Below, in pieces: positions 37,351 through 48,688 of a stretch of 64,000 bases of DNA. Source of the DNA: Paraescarpia echinospica (lineage: Eukaryota; Annelida; Polychaeta; Sabellida; Siboglinidae); NCBI GenBank assembly GCA_020002185.1, contig CM034538.1:2088270-2152269 (forward strand), in the 5' to 3' direction. Numbering within the stretch: position 1 is the first letter of the stretch; each line of letters begins with the position of its first letter. A program made the position numbers and the translations under genes. Under the pieces are notes generated by a model. That model saw only the letters and a program-made list of their open reading frames with translations, had not been told where the DNA came from and searched no databases.

Positions 37351-38851
37351 GTCAGTGGTACGACCTCACCACCAGGCACCATCTCAATAACATGATAATC
37401 TCATAAGGAAAATCCATTATTAGTCCACAGTTAAAGGAGCTGTTTTCAGAAATGGTGTTGAACTACTTTATTGTGCCTCGACGTATACACGTGTCTTGGT
37501 ATCCTCTCAGTAAATGTACATTGCAAATAAATAAATCTAGACATGTTTAAATAGTTTGGTTAAGTTCATGATCCATATGAGAAGGTGAGCTATAGAAGGT
37601 GAGGGGTGTAGAGTTCATGAACCACATGAGAGGGTGAGCTATAGAAGGTGACGGGTGTAGAGTTCATGAACCACATAGGAGGGTGAGCTGTAGAAGGTGA
37701 GGGGTGTAGAGTTCATGAACCACATGGGAGGGTGAGCTATAGAAGGCGACGGGTGTAGAGTTCATGAACCACATGAGAGGGTGAGCTGTAGAAGGTGAGG
37801 GGTGTAGAGTTCATGAACCACATGGGAGGGTGAGCTATAGAAGTTGAGGGGTGTAGAGTTCATGAACCACATGAGAGGGTGAGCTATAGAAGGTGAGGGG
37901 TGTAGAGTTCATGATCCACATGAGAGGGTGAGCTATAGAAGGTGACAGGTGTAGAGTTCATGAATCAGTTGGGAGGGTGAGCTATAGAAGGTGACGGGTG
38001 TAAAGTTCATGAACCACATGGGAGGGTGAGCTATAGAAGGTGAGGAGTGTAGAGTTCATGAACCACATGGGAGGGTGAGTTATAGAAGGTGAGGGATGTA
38101 GAGTTCATGAACCACATGGGAGGGTGAGCTATAGAAGATGACAGGGGTAGAGTTCATGAACCACATGAGAGGATGAGCTATACAAGGTGACAGGTGTAGA
38201 GTTCATGAACCACATGGGAGGGTGAGCTATATATAAGGTGACAGGTGTAGAGTTCATGAACCACATGGGGGTGAGCTATAGAAGGTGACAGATGTAGAGT
38301 TCATGAACCACATGGGAGGGTGAGCTATAGAAGGTGACAGGTGTAGAGTTCATGAACCACATAAGAGGGTGAGCTGTAGTAGGTGACAGGTGTAGAGTTC
38401 ATGAACCACATGGGGGGTGAGCTATAGAAGGTGACAGGTGTAGAGTTCATGAACCACATGGGAGGGTGAGCTATAGAAGGTGACAGGTGTAGAGTTCATG
38501 AACCACATGGGAGGGTGAGCTATATATAAGGTGACAGGTGTAGAGTTTATGAACCACATGGGGGGTGAGCTATAGAAGGTGACAGGTGTAGAGTTCATGA
38601 ACCACATGGGGGTGAACTATAGAAAGTGACAGGTGTACAGTTCATGAAGCACATGGGAGGGTGAGCTATAGAAGGTGAGGTGTAGAGTTCATGAACCACA
38701 TGGGAGGGTGAGCTATATAAGGTGAGGGGTGTAGAGTTTTTATTGTTGTACAAGCTAGACTGACTAATGTTAGGTCATACGTACATGATCAGTTTTAGTA
38801 GGTACAACTATGCACAAGAGATCTGTGACTGTGCAACTGGTGTGGTTGCAG
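37351..38851 (+). other. KNL1 intron filled by the 49-bp array
   Basis: A GT...AG intron of 1,501 bp. About 80% of it is the minisatellite at 37563-38735; the rest is unique sequence. Phases on both sides agree (two bases plus one). Confidence 0.7.
37563..38735. repeat. 49-bp minisatellite, about 24 copies
   Basis: The unit contains GTTCATGAACCACATG, GGAGGGTGAGCTATAG and AAGGTGACAGGTGTAGA. Units vary in length by a few bases (ATATATAAGG insertions, shortened GGGGGTGAG). GTTCATGAAC is a perfect 10-bp palindrome. GGGTGAGC in each unit resembles a 5' splice site. Confidence 0.96.
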
Positions 38852-38977
38852 TGTTGAAGTGCAGTTCTCCAGTCGCAAGGCACACGCCGTCTTTCATGTG
38901 ACGTTCCTTCTGCAAATGGACAACCCATCACAAATGTCCTTCCCCTGGACCTTCAAGACAACCATTGGAGTCATCAC
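38852..38977 (+). CDS. KNL1: KNL1 exon, RWD-C core
   Basis: The acceptor GTGGTTGCAG and donor AC|GTACGT bound the exon. Its first base completes a Ser codon with the previous exon, and two bases carry on to the next. It reads VEVQFSSRKAHAVFHVTFLL, then QMDNPSQMSFPWTFKTTIGVI. It aligns well with human KNL1 LRLLFSSSAAFAKFEITLFL: the FSS motif, the alternating beta-strand pattern and the spacing to the Pro all correspond. A more downstream donor (GCAG|GTCACT) would break the phase with the next exon, so the 38978 donor is preferred. This is the best single match of the three exons. Confidence 0.75.
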
Positions 38978-39067
38978 GTACGTGGCAGGTCACTCAGCAG
39001 TCAGCAGGGCACGACACATCCATTTGTTTTCTCATAGCTACATCTTCATTATGCATCTAGATTGAAA

Positions 39068-39240
39068 TTCTACTTATCGAGAGTCCAACAGATTTGTATC
39101 TACATTAGTAGATACCAAAATGTATCTGCTGCCCTTTTGAGATATTTGTCAATTTTGTTTTAGACGTAATCACGCTGCTAGCATTTTATATAATTGGCAG
39201 ATAATTTGTTCCTTTCACTCAGAGTCCTCATGTTGACTTG
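39068..39240 (-). mobile_element. CR1 LINE 3'-end fragment
   Basis: This segment matches the minus-strand LINE end at about 62470-62600. Shared words include TCGAGAGTCCAAC and GATAATTTGTTCC followed by CACAGTCCT/CAGAGTCCT. On the minus strand it still spells RTLSERNKLS, parallel to QRTVNEWNKLS in the 62.6-kb copy. It is heavily truncated and frameshifted. Confidence 0.75.
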
Positions 39241-39530
39241 TATAAAATGCCATATCTGTAAACGATTGCAACATTGTACACAAACTAATACTAAATAAAA
39301 AGTGCAAATAAAACAAAGGCTCATAAGGATATTCCATAATTAAACAGCATGTTATATTTAAACCTAGGGCTTTTTCAAAATACAAAAAGTCGCTGCCATA
39401 TCACCAATGACACTATTTATGTGGCACACCAACAACAGTATCCCAGTGTCCTGGTGTTGACAGTTTTCTGTATATCAGAATACTGTTAAGGAGCAAAATT
39501 GAGCAACATTAGGCTAATGCTAATGTTAGG

Positions 39531-42500
39531 GAAACAGTGCCCAGGTATGGCAAGCTTACTAAACAGTGCCCAGGTATGGCAAGCTTACTAAACAGTGCCC
39601 AGGTATGGCAAGCTTACTAAACAGTGCCCAGGTATGGCAAGCTTACTTAAACAGTGCCCAGGTATGGCAAGCTTACTAAACAGTGCCCAGGTATGGCAAG
39701 CTTACTAAACAGTGCCCAGGTATGGCAAGCTTACTAAACAGTGCCCAGGTATGGCAAGCTTACTAAACAGTGCCCAGGTATGGCAAGCTTACTAAACAGT
39801 GCCCAGGTATGGCAAGCTTACTAAACAGTGCCCAGGTATGGCAAGCTTACTAAACAGTGCCCAGGTATGGCGAGCTTACTAAACAGTGCCCAGGTATGGC
39901 GAGCTTACTAAACAGTGCCCAGGTATGGCAAGCTTACTAAACAGTGCCCAGGTATGGCAAGCTTACTAAACAGTGCCCAGTATGGCAAGCTTACTAAACA
40001 GTGCCCAGGTATGGCAAGCTTACTAAACAGTGCCAGGTATGGCTTATAACAGTGCAGCCAGTACTAAACAGTGCCCAGGTATGGCAAACACTAAACAGTG
40101 CCCAGGTATGGCAAGCTTACTAAACAGTGCCCAGGTATGGCAAGCTTACTAAACAGTGCCCAGGTATGGCAAGCTTACTAAACAGTGCCCAGGTATGGCA
40201 AGCTTACTAAACAGAGCCCAGGTATGGCAAGCTTACTAAACAGAGCCCAGGTATGGCAAGCTTACTAAACAGTGCCCAGGTATGGCAAGCTTACTAAACA
40301 TTGCCCAGGTATGGCAAGCTTACTAAACAGTGCCCAGGTATGGCAAGCTTACTAAACAGTGCCCAGGTACGGCGAGCTTAGTAAACAGTGCCCAGGTATG
40401 GCGAGCTTAGTAAACAGTGCCCAGGTATGGCGAGCTTACTAAACAGTGCCCAGGTATGGCAAGCTTACTAAACAGTGCCCAGGTATGGCAAGCTTACTAA
40501 ACAGTGCCCAGGTATGGCGAGCTTAGTAAACAGTGCCCAGGTATGGCGAGCTTAGTAAACAGTGCCCAGGTATGGCGAGCTTACTAAACAGTGCCCAGGT
40601 ATGGCGAGCTTAGTAAACAGTCCCAGGTATGGCGAGCTTACTAAACAGTGCCCAGGTATGGCAAGCTTACTAAACAGTGCCCAGGTATGGCAAGCTTACT
40701 TAAACAGTGCCCAGGTATGGCAAGCTTACTAAACAGTGCCCAGGTATGGCAAGCTTACTAAACAGAGCCCAGGTATGGCAAGCTTACTAAACAGAGCCCA
40801 GGTATGGCAAGCTTACTAAACAGTGCCCAGGTATGGCAAGCTTACTAAACATTGCCCAGGTATGGCAAGCTTACTAAACAGTGCCCAGGTATGGCAAGCT
40901 TACTAAACAGTGCCCAGGTACGGCGAGCTTAGTAAACAGTGCCCAGGTATGGCGAGCTTAGTAAACAGTGCCCAGGTATGGCGAGCTTACTAAACAGTGC
41001 CCAGGTATGGCAAGCTTACTAAACAGTGCCCAGGTATGGCAAGCTTACTAAACAGTGCCCAGGTATGGCGAGCTTAGTAAACAGTGCCCAGGTATGGCGA
41101 GCTTAGTAAACAGTGCCCAGGTATGGCGAGCTTACTAAACAGTGCCCAGGTATGGCAAGCTTACTTAAACAGTGCCCAGGTATGGCAAGACACTAAACAG
41201 TGCCCAGGTATGGCGAGCTTGCTAAACAGAGCCCAGGTATGGCGAGCTTGCTAAACACAGTCCAGGTATGGCGAGCTTGCTAAACAGAGCCCAGGTATGG
41301 CAAGCTTACTTAAACAGTGCCCAGGTATGGCAAGCTTACTTAAACAGTACCCAGGTATGGCAAGCTTACTAAACAGTGCCCAGGTATGGCAAGCTCGCTA
41401 AACAGTGCCCAGGTATGGCAAGCTCGCTAAACAGTGCCCAGGTATGGCAAGCTCGCTAAACAGTGCCCAGGTATGGCAAGCTCGCTAAACAGTGCCCAGG
41501 TATGGCAAGCTTACTAAACAGTGCCCAGGTATGGCAAGCTTACTAAACAGTGCCCAGGTATGGCAAGCTTACTAAACAGTGCCCAGGTATGGCAAGCTTA
41601 CTTAAACAGTGCCCAGGTATGGCAAGCTTACTAAACAGTGCCCAGGTATGGCAAGCTTACTAAACAGTGCCCAGGTATGGCAAGCTTACTAAACAGTGCC
41701 CAGGTATGGCAAGCTTACTAAACAGTGCCCAGGTATGGCAAGCTTACTAAACAGTGCCCAGGTATGGCAAGCTTACTAAACATTGCCCAGGTATGGCAAG
41801 CTTACTAAACAGTGCCCAGGTATGGCGAGCTTAGTAAACAGTGCCCAGGTATGGCGAGCTTACTAAACAGTGCCCAGGTATGGCAAGCTTACTTAAACAG
41901 TGCCCAGGTATGGCAAGACACTAAACAGTGCCCAGGTATGGCGAGCTTGCTAAACAGAGCCCAGGTATGGCGAGCTTGCTAAACACAGTCCAGGTATGGC
42001 GAGCTTGCTAAACAGAGCCCAGGTATGGCAAGCTTACTTAAACAGTGCCCAGGTATGGCAAGCTTACTTAAACAGTACCCAGGTATGGCAAGCTTACTAA
42101 ACAGTGCCCAGGTATGGCAAGCTCGCTAAACAGTGCCCAGGTATGGCAAGCTCGCTAAACAGTGCCGAGGTATGGCAAGCTCGCTAAACAGTGCCCAGGT
42201 ATGGCAAGCTCGCTAAACAGTGCCCAGGTATGGCAAGCTTACTAAACAGTGCCCAGGTATGGCAAGCTTACTAAACAGTGCCCAGGTATGGCAAGCTTAC
42301 TAAACAGTGCCCAGGTATGGCAAGCTTACTAAACAGTGCCCAGGTATGGCAAGCTTACTAAACAGTGCCCAGGTATGGCAAGCTTGCTAAACAGTGCCCA
42401 GGTATGGCAAGCTTGCTAAACAGTGCCCAGGTATGGCAAGCTTACTAACAGTGCCCAGGTATGGCAAGCTTACTAAACAGTGCCCAGGTATGGCAAGCTT

Positions 42501-43899
42501 ACTAAACAGTGCCCAGGTATGGCAAGCTTGCTAAACAGTGCCCAGGTATGGCAAGCTTGCTAAACAGTGCCCAGGTATGGCAAGCTTACTAAACAGTGCC
42601 CAGGTATGGCAAGCTTACTAAACATTGCCCAGGTATGGCAAGCTTAGTAAACAGTGCCCAGGTATGGCAAGCTTGCTAAACAGTGCCCACGTATGGCAAG
42701 CTTACTAAACAGTGCCCACGTATGGCAAGCTTACTAAACAGAGCTCAGGTATGGCAAGCTTACTAAACAGTGCCCATGTATGGCAAGCTTACTAAACATT
42801 GCCCAGGTATGGCAAGCTTAGTAAACAGTGCCCAGGTATGGCAAGCTTGCTAAACAGTGCCCAGGTATGGCAAGCTTACTAAACAGTGCCCAGGTATGGC
42901 AAGCTTACTAAACAGAGCCCAGTTATGGCAAGCTTACTAAACAGTGCCCAAGTATGGCAAGCTTACTAAACAGTGCCCAGGTATGGCAAGCTTACTAAAC
43001 AGTGCCCAGGTATGGCAAGCTTACTAAACAGTGCCCAGGTATGGCAAGCTTACTTAAACGGTGCCCAGGTATGGCAAGCTTACTAAACAGTGCCCAGGTA
43101 TGGCAAGCTTACTACACATTGCCCAGGTATGGCGAGCTTACTAAACAGTGCCCAGGTATGGCAAGCTTACTAAACATTGCCCAGGTATGGCAAGCTTACT
43201 AAACAGTGCCCAGGTATGGCGAGCTTAGTAAACAGTGCCCAGGTATGGCGAGCTTACTAAACAGTGCCCAGGTATGGCAAGCTTACTTAAACAGTGCCCA
43301 GGTATGGCAAGACACTAAACAGTGCCCAGGTATGGCGAGCTTGCTAAACAGAGCCCAGGTATGGCGAGCTTGCTAAACACAGTCCAGGTATGGCGAGCTT
43401 GCTAAACAGAGCCCAGGTATGGCAAGCTTACTTAAACAGTGCCCAGGTATGGCAAGCTTACTTAAACAGTACCCAGGTATGGCAAGCTTACTAAACAGTG
43501 CCCAGGTATGGCAAGCTTACTAAACAGTGCCCAGGTATGGCAAGCTTACTAAACAGTGCCCAGGTATGGCAAGCTCGCTAAACAGTGCCCAGGTATGGCA
43601 AGCTTACTAAACAGTGCCCAGGTATGGCAAGCTTACTAAACAGTGCCCAGGTATGGCAAGCTTACTAAACAGTGCCCAGGTATGGCAAGCTTACTAAACA
43701 GTGCCCAGGTATGGCAAGCTTACTAAACAGTGCCCAGGTATGGCAAGCTTACTAAACAGTGCCCAGGTATGGCAAGCTTACTAAACAGTGCCCAGGTATG
43801 GCAAGCTTACTAAACAGTGCCCAGGTATGGCAAGCTTACTAAACAGTGCCCAGGTATGGCAAGCTTACTAAACAGTGCCCAGGTATGGCAAGCTTACTG
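39531..43899. repeat. 29-bp minisatellite, about 150 copies
   Basis: Unit words are CAGTGCCCAGGTATGG and CAAGCTTACTAAA. Most units carry a HindIII site (AAGCTT); GAGCTT variants lose it. Variants such as CAGAGCCC, ATTGCCC, CGAGCTTAG and AAGACACTAAAC are shared by distant blocks, which shows higher-order duplication. The array lies wholly inside the last KNL1 intron. Open frames across it (for example 66 aa) are artefacts. Confidence 0.98.
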
Positions 43900-44261
43900 A
43901 AGTGGCCACTGCAAATACGAAGCTGTCGGACATGTCATCGTATTTTTATTTAAATTATTGCTAAAAATTATTGTCTTTTTCACAGAAATGAAAGACGAAG
44001 TTGTTATGACGGGAACAATATGTAGGAAAGCTCGATTTGACAGATGTCATTCACCCTAGTAATGTACTGCACTTATGTAAACATTGTTGGTAACACAAAA
44101 CTAGATGGCGGTAATGCACATGCTTTTCATTGTGATGTTAGATTCTAGATCCACCAGTTGCACATATCCATGTCTACGAGGAATCTTAGTCATTATTCAT
44201 GAAAAATCCTCTGTGTTGTGTTGTCAGTTGTTGATACTTTGAGCATCTGATGTGTTTTCAG

Positions 44262-44397
44262 TGAGGCTGACATTACAGAGGTGACATCAACGGTGAAGCC
44301 AGGCCCGTGGTATCTACAGCGGTGTGTCAAGGCCATTGACAACTTCCTTCTACAGCAAGCTGTCTCATCATCCACAAAGCCTCTGTCACTCTGTTGA
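44262..44397 (+). CDS. KNL1: KNL1 last exon, C-terminus
   Basis: The first base completes ACT (Thr) with the previous exon. The exon then reads EADITEVTSTVKPGPWYLQR, CVKAIDNFLLQQ and a Ser-rich tail, with TGA at 44395-44397. It aligns with the human C-terminus SQDDIATILSKVPLENNYLK, NVVKQIYQDLF: the DI pair, the W/NYL anchor and the final helix correspond. The tail beyond the helix is longer than in human. A possible ATTAAA poly(A) signal lies far downstream at 45045. Exon phases across all three exons agree, which makes chance open frames unlikely. Confidence 0.74.
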
Positions 44398-46036
44398 TGT
44401 TTACTGTGACAGCTTCATGTGACACAATCTTGTCCTAGTCAGACATGTCACACTGTACGGATTGCTCACATACAATATGCACGCATTTATTGCACTTTGA
44501 GAGAAATATGGTCTTATCTTATTTATATCGATTTGGTTCAAATGGAAAAATCATGATAAAATACATATCTTCTTGTGTTCGTCCCACAAATATAACATTG
44601 ACTGCAAATTTATAGTAGATTTCAGGTAAAACCTAACAGATTTTATTTAGGTATATTTTGTAGCCTGGTAGATCAATTTTTCAGAATAGAAATGCTATGT
44701 TATATATGCAAAGTGGGATACAGATTTATACGGAACATCAAGTCAAAAATACAGACTTCAATCCCAAATATATGGTACGTTTGTATGGTCGTTGTAAATG
44801 TTGAGGTGTAATTCAATGCATTAGGTTGGGTTCTGTGTAGTCAACCACAAGGTCAGTGTTCTACGAATATATTTAGAGTAATTTGAAAGTAAATTACAGT
44901 GGTAGTCTTACGTCACTCTATTCATGTCCACAAGCAAAATGACATACTTTATATGTTCATATGTTCACATGTTCACATGTTCATATGCACAGTCACAAAT
45001 TTCATTGAACAAATGTATTTATTCTTTGTAGTGTCTAAGATTTGATTAAAAATACAGTACTTGCTTTTGGAAAACACTGTTTGTCATAAATGTGCAATCG
45101 AGATAGCTGTCCATGTCAACGCTGATGCTTATGTGACAGGTAACAAAGGTCACACATTAAGATACATTTTAGGGGTGTGGAGTAATGGGTAACATTTCAG
45201 TTTTTTAAATGATAGTAGTCTCATGTTGAAAGTTAATTTATTGTGAAATTATGGGTGGTTGTTTCTACAAATGATACTTACACCCATGCAAATGTAGAGT
45301 GGCTTTTCCTCAGTTTGGACAAATGTACCTTACAGTATGAACCATTGCTGCCTGTCACATCAATGCTGCTGTAGCACAAACAACAAACAAAGGAGTAGGC
45401 ATTTTTGCAAGTTCATACAATTATTTTGTTTCAGTTTACTGCATGTCAACTGAGCCATATTTTACCCAGCTCAGTGTGTTCTGACTGATGCCAACACAGG
45501 CCATAAGGTGCACTTTAGTATGTGCAGTAAATACCACAAACAACAGTTACTTGACCTTCCTCCATTCTCTTGTTTTCCCAGGTGCCATCGAACATGAAGC
45601 ATAGAAATATTAAAACTGTGCAACAATACATATATTCACTGATTACATCAGTCTGTGCTGCAGTTAAATTATACTCGGTGCTTCTTCGAATCTACAAACT
45701 TCAAGATCAGCCAACAGCCAAGATCGTATACATCAAACTAACAAACAACCACCCACATACACAGCTAGTTTGATCTTTTACGGATACAACTGATAGTTGG
45801 CGACTACCATAATCACGGCAAGGAACGAAATAACACCAACGATGACTAGTAAAAATGCAATGTTATACACACAGTCAAATTGTGGAACTCGTCAATACTT
45901 TCGAGAAATTAAACCATGCAACGTTTACCATCCGTCTTTTATACACACGTAACAGAGGTTAACCAAAAGCAGCATAATACAGCTGTACTGATAAACGGGC
46001 ACTTGAATCCGATTGCTCTGTCGAGACTGCGGGAGT
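44398..46036. other. Intergenic region between convergent genes
   Basis: KNL1 ends at 44397 and the small minus-strand gene ends at or before 46037. I see only AT-rich sequence and a short ATGTTCAC repeat at about 44955-44990. Any further exon of the minus-strand gene would lie here; none was firm. Confidence 0.55.
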
Positions 46037-46285
46037 TTACTCACAACATTTGCTCCGGTCGATTGGACTGTTCTCGTCGAGTGTTGGGTGACGGGTCAGG
46101 AGGGAGCTCCAGTAACGAGATGTGTGGTGCGGAAACGGTGGGACCAGCATCTCGTTGCGGTGTGGCAGCACGACCTTGGCGGCGACCCGCATACGGTCCT
46201 CAACATTGTAGAAATACTGCTCACGTTTCTCCAGGAACAGTGAGTCATCGTGTTCGTAGTGAGGCACTCCTCCAAGGTCAGCATT
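46037..46285 (-). CDS. Small conserved-looking protein, exon 3
   Basis: The minus-strand acceptor GTTTTAG precedes 46285. The frame is phase 0 and reads NADLGGVPHYEHDDSLFLEK, REQYFYNVEDRMRVAAKVVL, then PHRNEMLVPPFPHHTSRYWS and a Pro/Asp end. The TAA stop is at 46039-46037. The exon is rich in Tyr, His, Arg and Pro. Extended small proteins of this kind are common among axonemal microtubule inner proteins, but that is only an impression and I do not recognise the family. Just before the stop, T|GTGAGTAAAC is an excellent donor at 46045/46044, so the true gene may splice on to another exon and end differently. The plus-strand 158-aa frame here is a shadow. Confidence 0.65.
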   Translation of the reverse strand, partial: NADLGGVPHYEHDDSLFLEKREQYFYNVEDRMRVAAKVVLPHRNEMLVPPFPHHTSRYWSSLLTRHPTLDENSPIDRSKCCE

Positions 46286-46859
46286 CTAAAACAGTTGCAT
46301 GGCATATAATGATATATATAATAATTATATTTCCAAAAGCAGACAAATATATGTCGATTTCAATAAGAAAATATTGTCTTACATGCTCGTAAGCCAGGGG
46401 TGCTGACTATGTACACTACCCCAGGCAGATCTATATGGAATTGTGTGGAAGTTAACCATGCAAAACTAGCCCTGGCTGACCCCCTACGCAAAGTGCGGAA
46501 GTTAGCTGAGTCAAACTAGTAATTGACTTCGCCAGTTGCGACTGCATCACCCGTGAGAACAGCACAAATACCCGCCCTAATTTGAAGACGGATAAACGAC
46601 TTCTGGGAATCCCAATATATAATGACCCTTTCGTCCATTAGCATGAGCAGATGAGCGGTATTGTGTATTCAAATAATTGCTTCTACTTCCTAAACATTGC
46701 ATGTAACACGAGCCACGGTTGGTTGAAATTAGTTTTATTATGACCACCTGACCTGCCGATATCCACTGATCTAGTGAGCGATTTCATAGACTGAGCTTAA
46801 ATTCAGATTTTCGCAAAGTGATCAGCCAGGGGGTACTGCTGGCTGGCACTGACGTAATC

Positions 46860-47190
46860 AGCAGCAGCGACCCCTGGCGTGCGGGGATGCCTTCATGAGC
46901 TTATTTGCAGTTTGCTTGCCCAATTCCAGCAAGAGGACATGCCCACCATCATTCAAAGAAGACGCTGGAGGTGTCTTTCGCATGGATACAGAAGCCATCA
47001 CAACATTGCTGTCTGGTGGACGCCAGAGGGGAAGCGGAAATGTGGGCGCCCAAAGACAACATGGAGGAGAACAGTGGAGGCGGAGCTGAGGGAAATGCAC
47101 CACAGCTGAGGCAACATACAGCAAATGGCCGGAGACAGACAGAGGTGGAGGAACTTTGTCGCTGTTGTAAACGCCAGAGGGCATAACATG
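46860..47190 (+). mobile_element. LINE C-terminal remnant
   Basis: The plus-strand frame reads QRRRWRCLSHGYRSHHNIAV, TPEGKRKCGRPKTTWRRTVE, then after a stop MAGDRQRWRNFVAVVNARGH. This is the well-known C-terminal signature of RTE-like or related LINEs (TPEGKRKRGRPKTTWRRT...DRxRWR). A TGA at 47107-47109 stands where the family has Trp (SWG), so the copy is dead. It lies antisense in intron 2 of the small minus-strand gene. Confidence 0.85.
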
Positions 47191-47324
47191 TAGTAAGTAA
47201 ATAAGACACCTAGCAGACATGATCAACAGCTTAGTCGGGTAAAAAAAATTGTAAAGGAAAATTTCATTACAACAAAATGATATGATATTCCTTGGGTTGG
47301 ATTCAAAATAAGCTTTTCACTTAC

Positions 47325-47418
47325 TGTCAGAATAAGCTTCCTGTTTTTCATGTCTTGTTTCCATTCAGGAACGTACAGCCTTGGGATCATCGGATGAAGT
47401 CGGGAATACCGAGGGACC
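47325..47418 (-). CDS. Small conserved-looking protein, exon 2
   Basis: The acceptor TTTTTTTCAG ends at 47419 and the donor ACA|GTAAGT follows 47325. The first base completes AGG with exon 1. The 31 codons read VPRYSRLHPMIPRLYVPEWK, QDMKNRKLILT. The exon ends in phase 0, as exon 3 needs. Strong splice sites on both sides and matching phases support a real gene even though I cannot name it. Confidence 0.68.
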
Positions 47419-48629
47419 CTGAAAAAAAATCAAATTAATAGCAAAATAAACACTCATCACCAAACAGTAATTGGAGATTATAGTTGTGGTTTCCTAGTAG
47501 TGGAGTACTGGGGACAACTGCATATATCTCTACGCCTGGACCTAGTAGGGGAAGGTTTGGTTAGGACCCATGATCACAGGGGAGCTTTGAGTCATATCCT
47601 GTAACTTTGTTAATACTTATCATACGTTTAATTTTTCGAGTTCTGTAGAAGCAGGTCATGCTTTTTACAACTTGACGGCCATTTATAATAACAGATGGCT
47701 AACGGTGCGCAAAATCACGATTGTATGCGTTTTTAATTATAAAATATTTTTGATTAAATATTTTGTGCTTTTGTTGTTTTCTTTATACAACTACCATAAC
47801 TAATGCAATGTTGTTAGTAATGACATATTGATAATAAGGGTACTGATTGACACAATCTGTAACTGTAAACCATGTGAAACATTGATAAACATGTGTACGA
47901 GAATTATAAAATATATATATATATAGATATATGAACAATTAAAAGATTTGTCAGTCTACTACAATATATAATATTAATGCGTACATTTTATTTTTATACC
48001 AGACTACCACACCGAATTTTTATTTGTTATTATTTACTACAAAAGTTAGGTTGGTAGTGACAGAGTCAGAGGTAAATTTTTACAGTTGAACTTAACGGGC
48101 CCTGTAAAAAATGCTGTATAAATTGGACACTATTCCACGCCCACGGCAGGAGTATTTTGTCAGCCGACGCTTGGCGTCTGCAGCTATTTATAGAACAGTT
48201 TGGGGCAGACGATATGCTTGCCATCATTAGTTCTCGGGAACACAAGACAATTAAGCGTGCGCTGAATCTGGTGATTGTGTTGTTGATAAAGATTTATTTA
48301 TGACATTATATAATGTAGTGTTGCAAACTAACAACACTAAATAAATCGCAATGCGTGATGTGGCAATGTCAAAGGCAAAGCTACCAAATCTAATTAGAAC
48401 CAACACTGTATTTAAACTGAATGGATACACATAACTATAAGTATAATGACAGCGACACCGATAGATATCCGGACATCAACAAATACCGGGCAGCATCATA
48501 GCAACCGCAGTTGTCAGGAACCAATTCAGAATTCTTTCTAGTAATCGAGGGCGTTTCTCGTATAAAATAATAAACCCTTCAAAATAAAATGTATACTAAA
48601 AGGAGCGTGATTAATTGCAGTTACATTAC
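47419..48629 (-). other. Intron 1 of the small gene
   Basis: About 1.2 kb of AT-rich sequence with a short TA run near 47910-47930. Nothing else is recognised. Confidence 0.6.
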
Positions 48630-48688
48630 CTTGATACTCGGGTTAGTAAGTCAGCTTTTGTCGTGTCTTTGTCTACTTGCGTTGCCAT
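48630..48688 (-). CDS. Small conserved-looking protein, exon 1 with start codon
   Basis: ATG is at 48688 in good context (GAAATGG). The exon reads MATQVDKDTTKADLLTRVS and leaves two bases before the donor AAG|GTAATG at 48629. Joined with exons 2 and 3 it gives a protein of about 133 aa with no signal peptide or membrane segment. The upstream 180 bp look like a promoter region. Confidence 0.66.

Larger units (their letters stand above)
38978..44261 (+). other. KNL1 last intron with LINE fragment and 29-bp array
   Basis: A 5,284-bp GT...AG intron. It holds a CR1 fragment (39068-39240) and the 4.4-kb minisatellite (39531-43899). The acceptor is GTGTTTTCAG at 44252-44261. Confidence 0.7.

Noticed and set aside
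45916..46392. 158-aa plus-strand frame
   Set aside because: It overlaps exon 3 of the minus-strand gene, which has matching splice phases with two further exons. The plus frame is its shadow.
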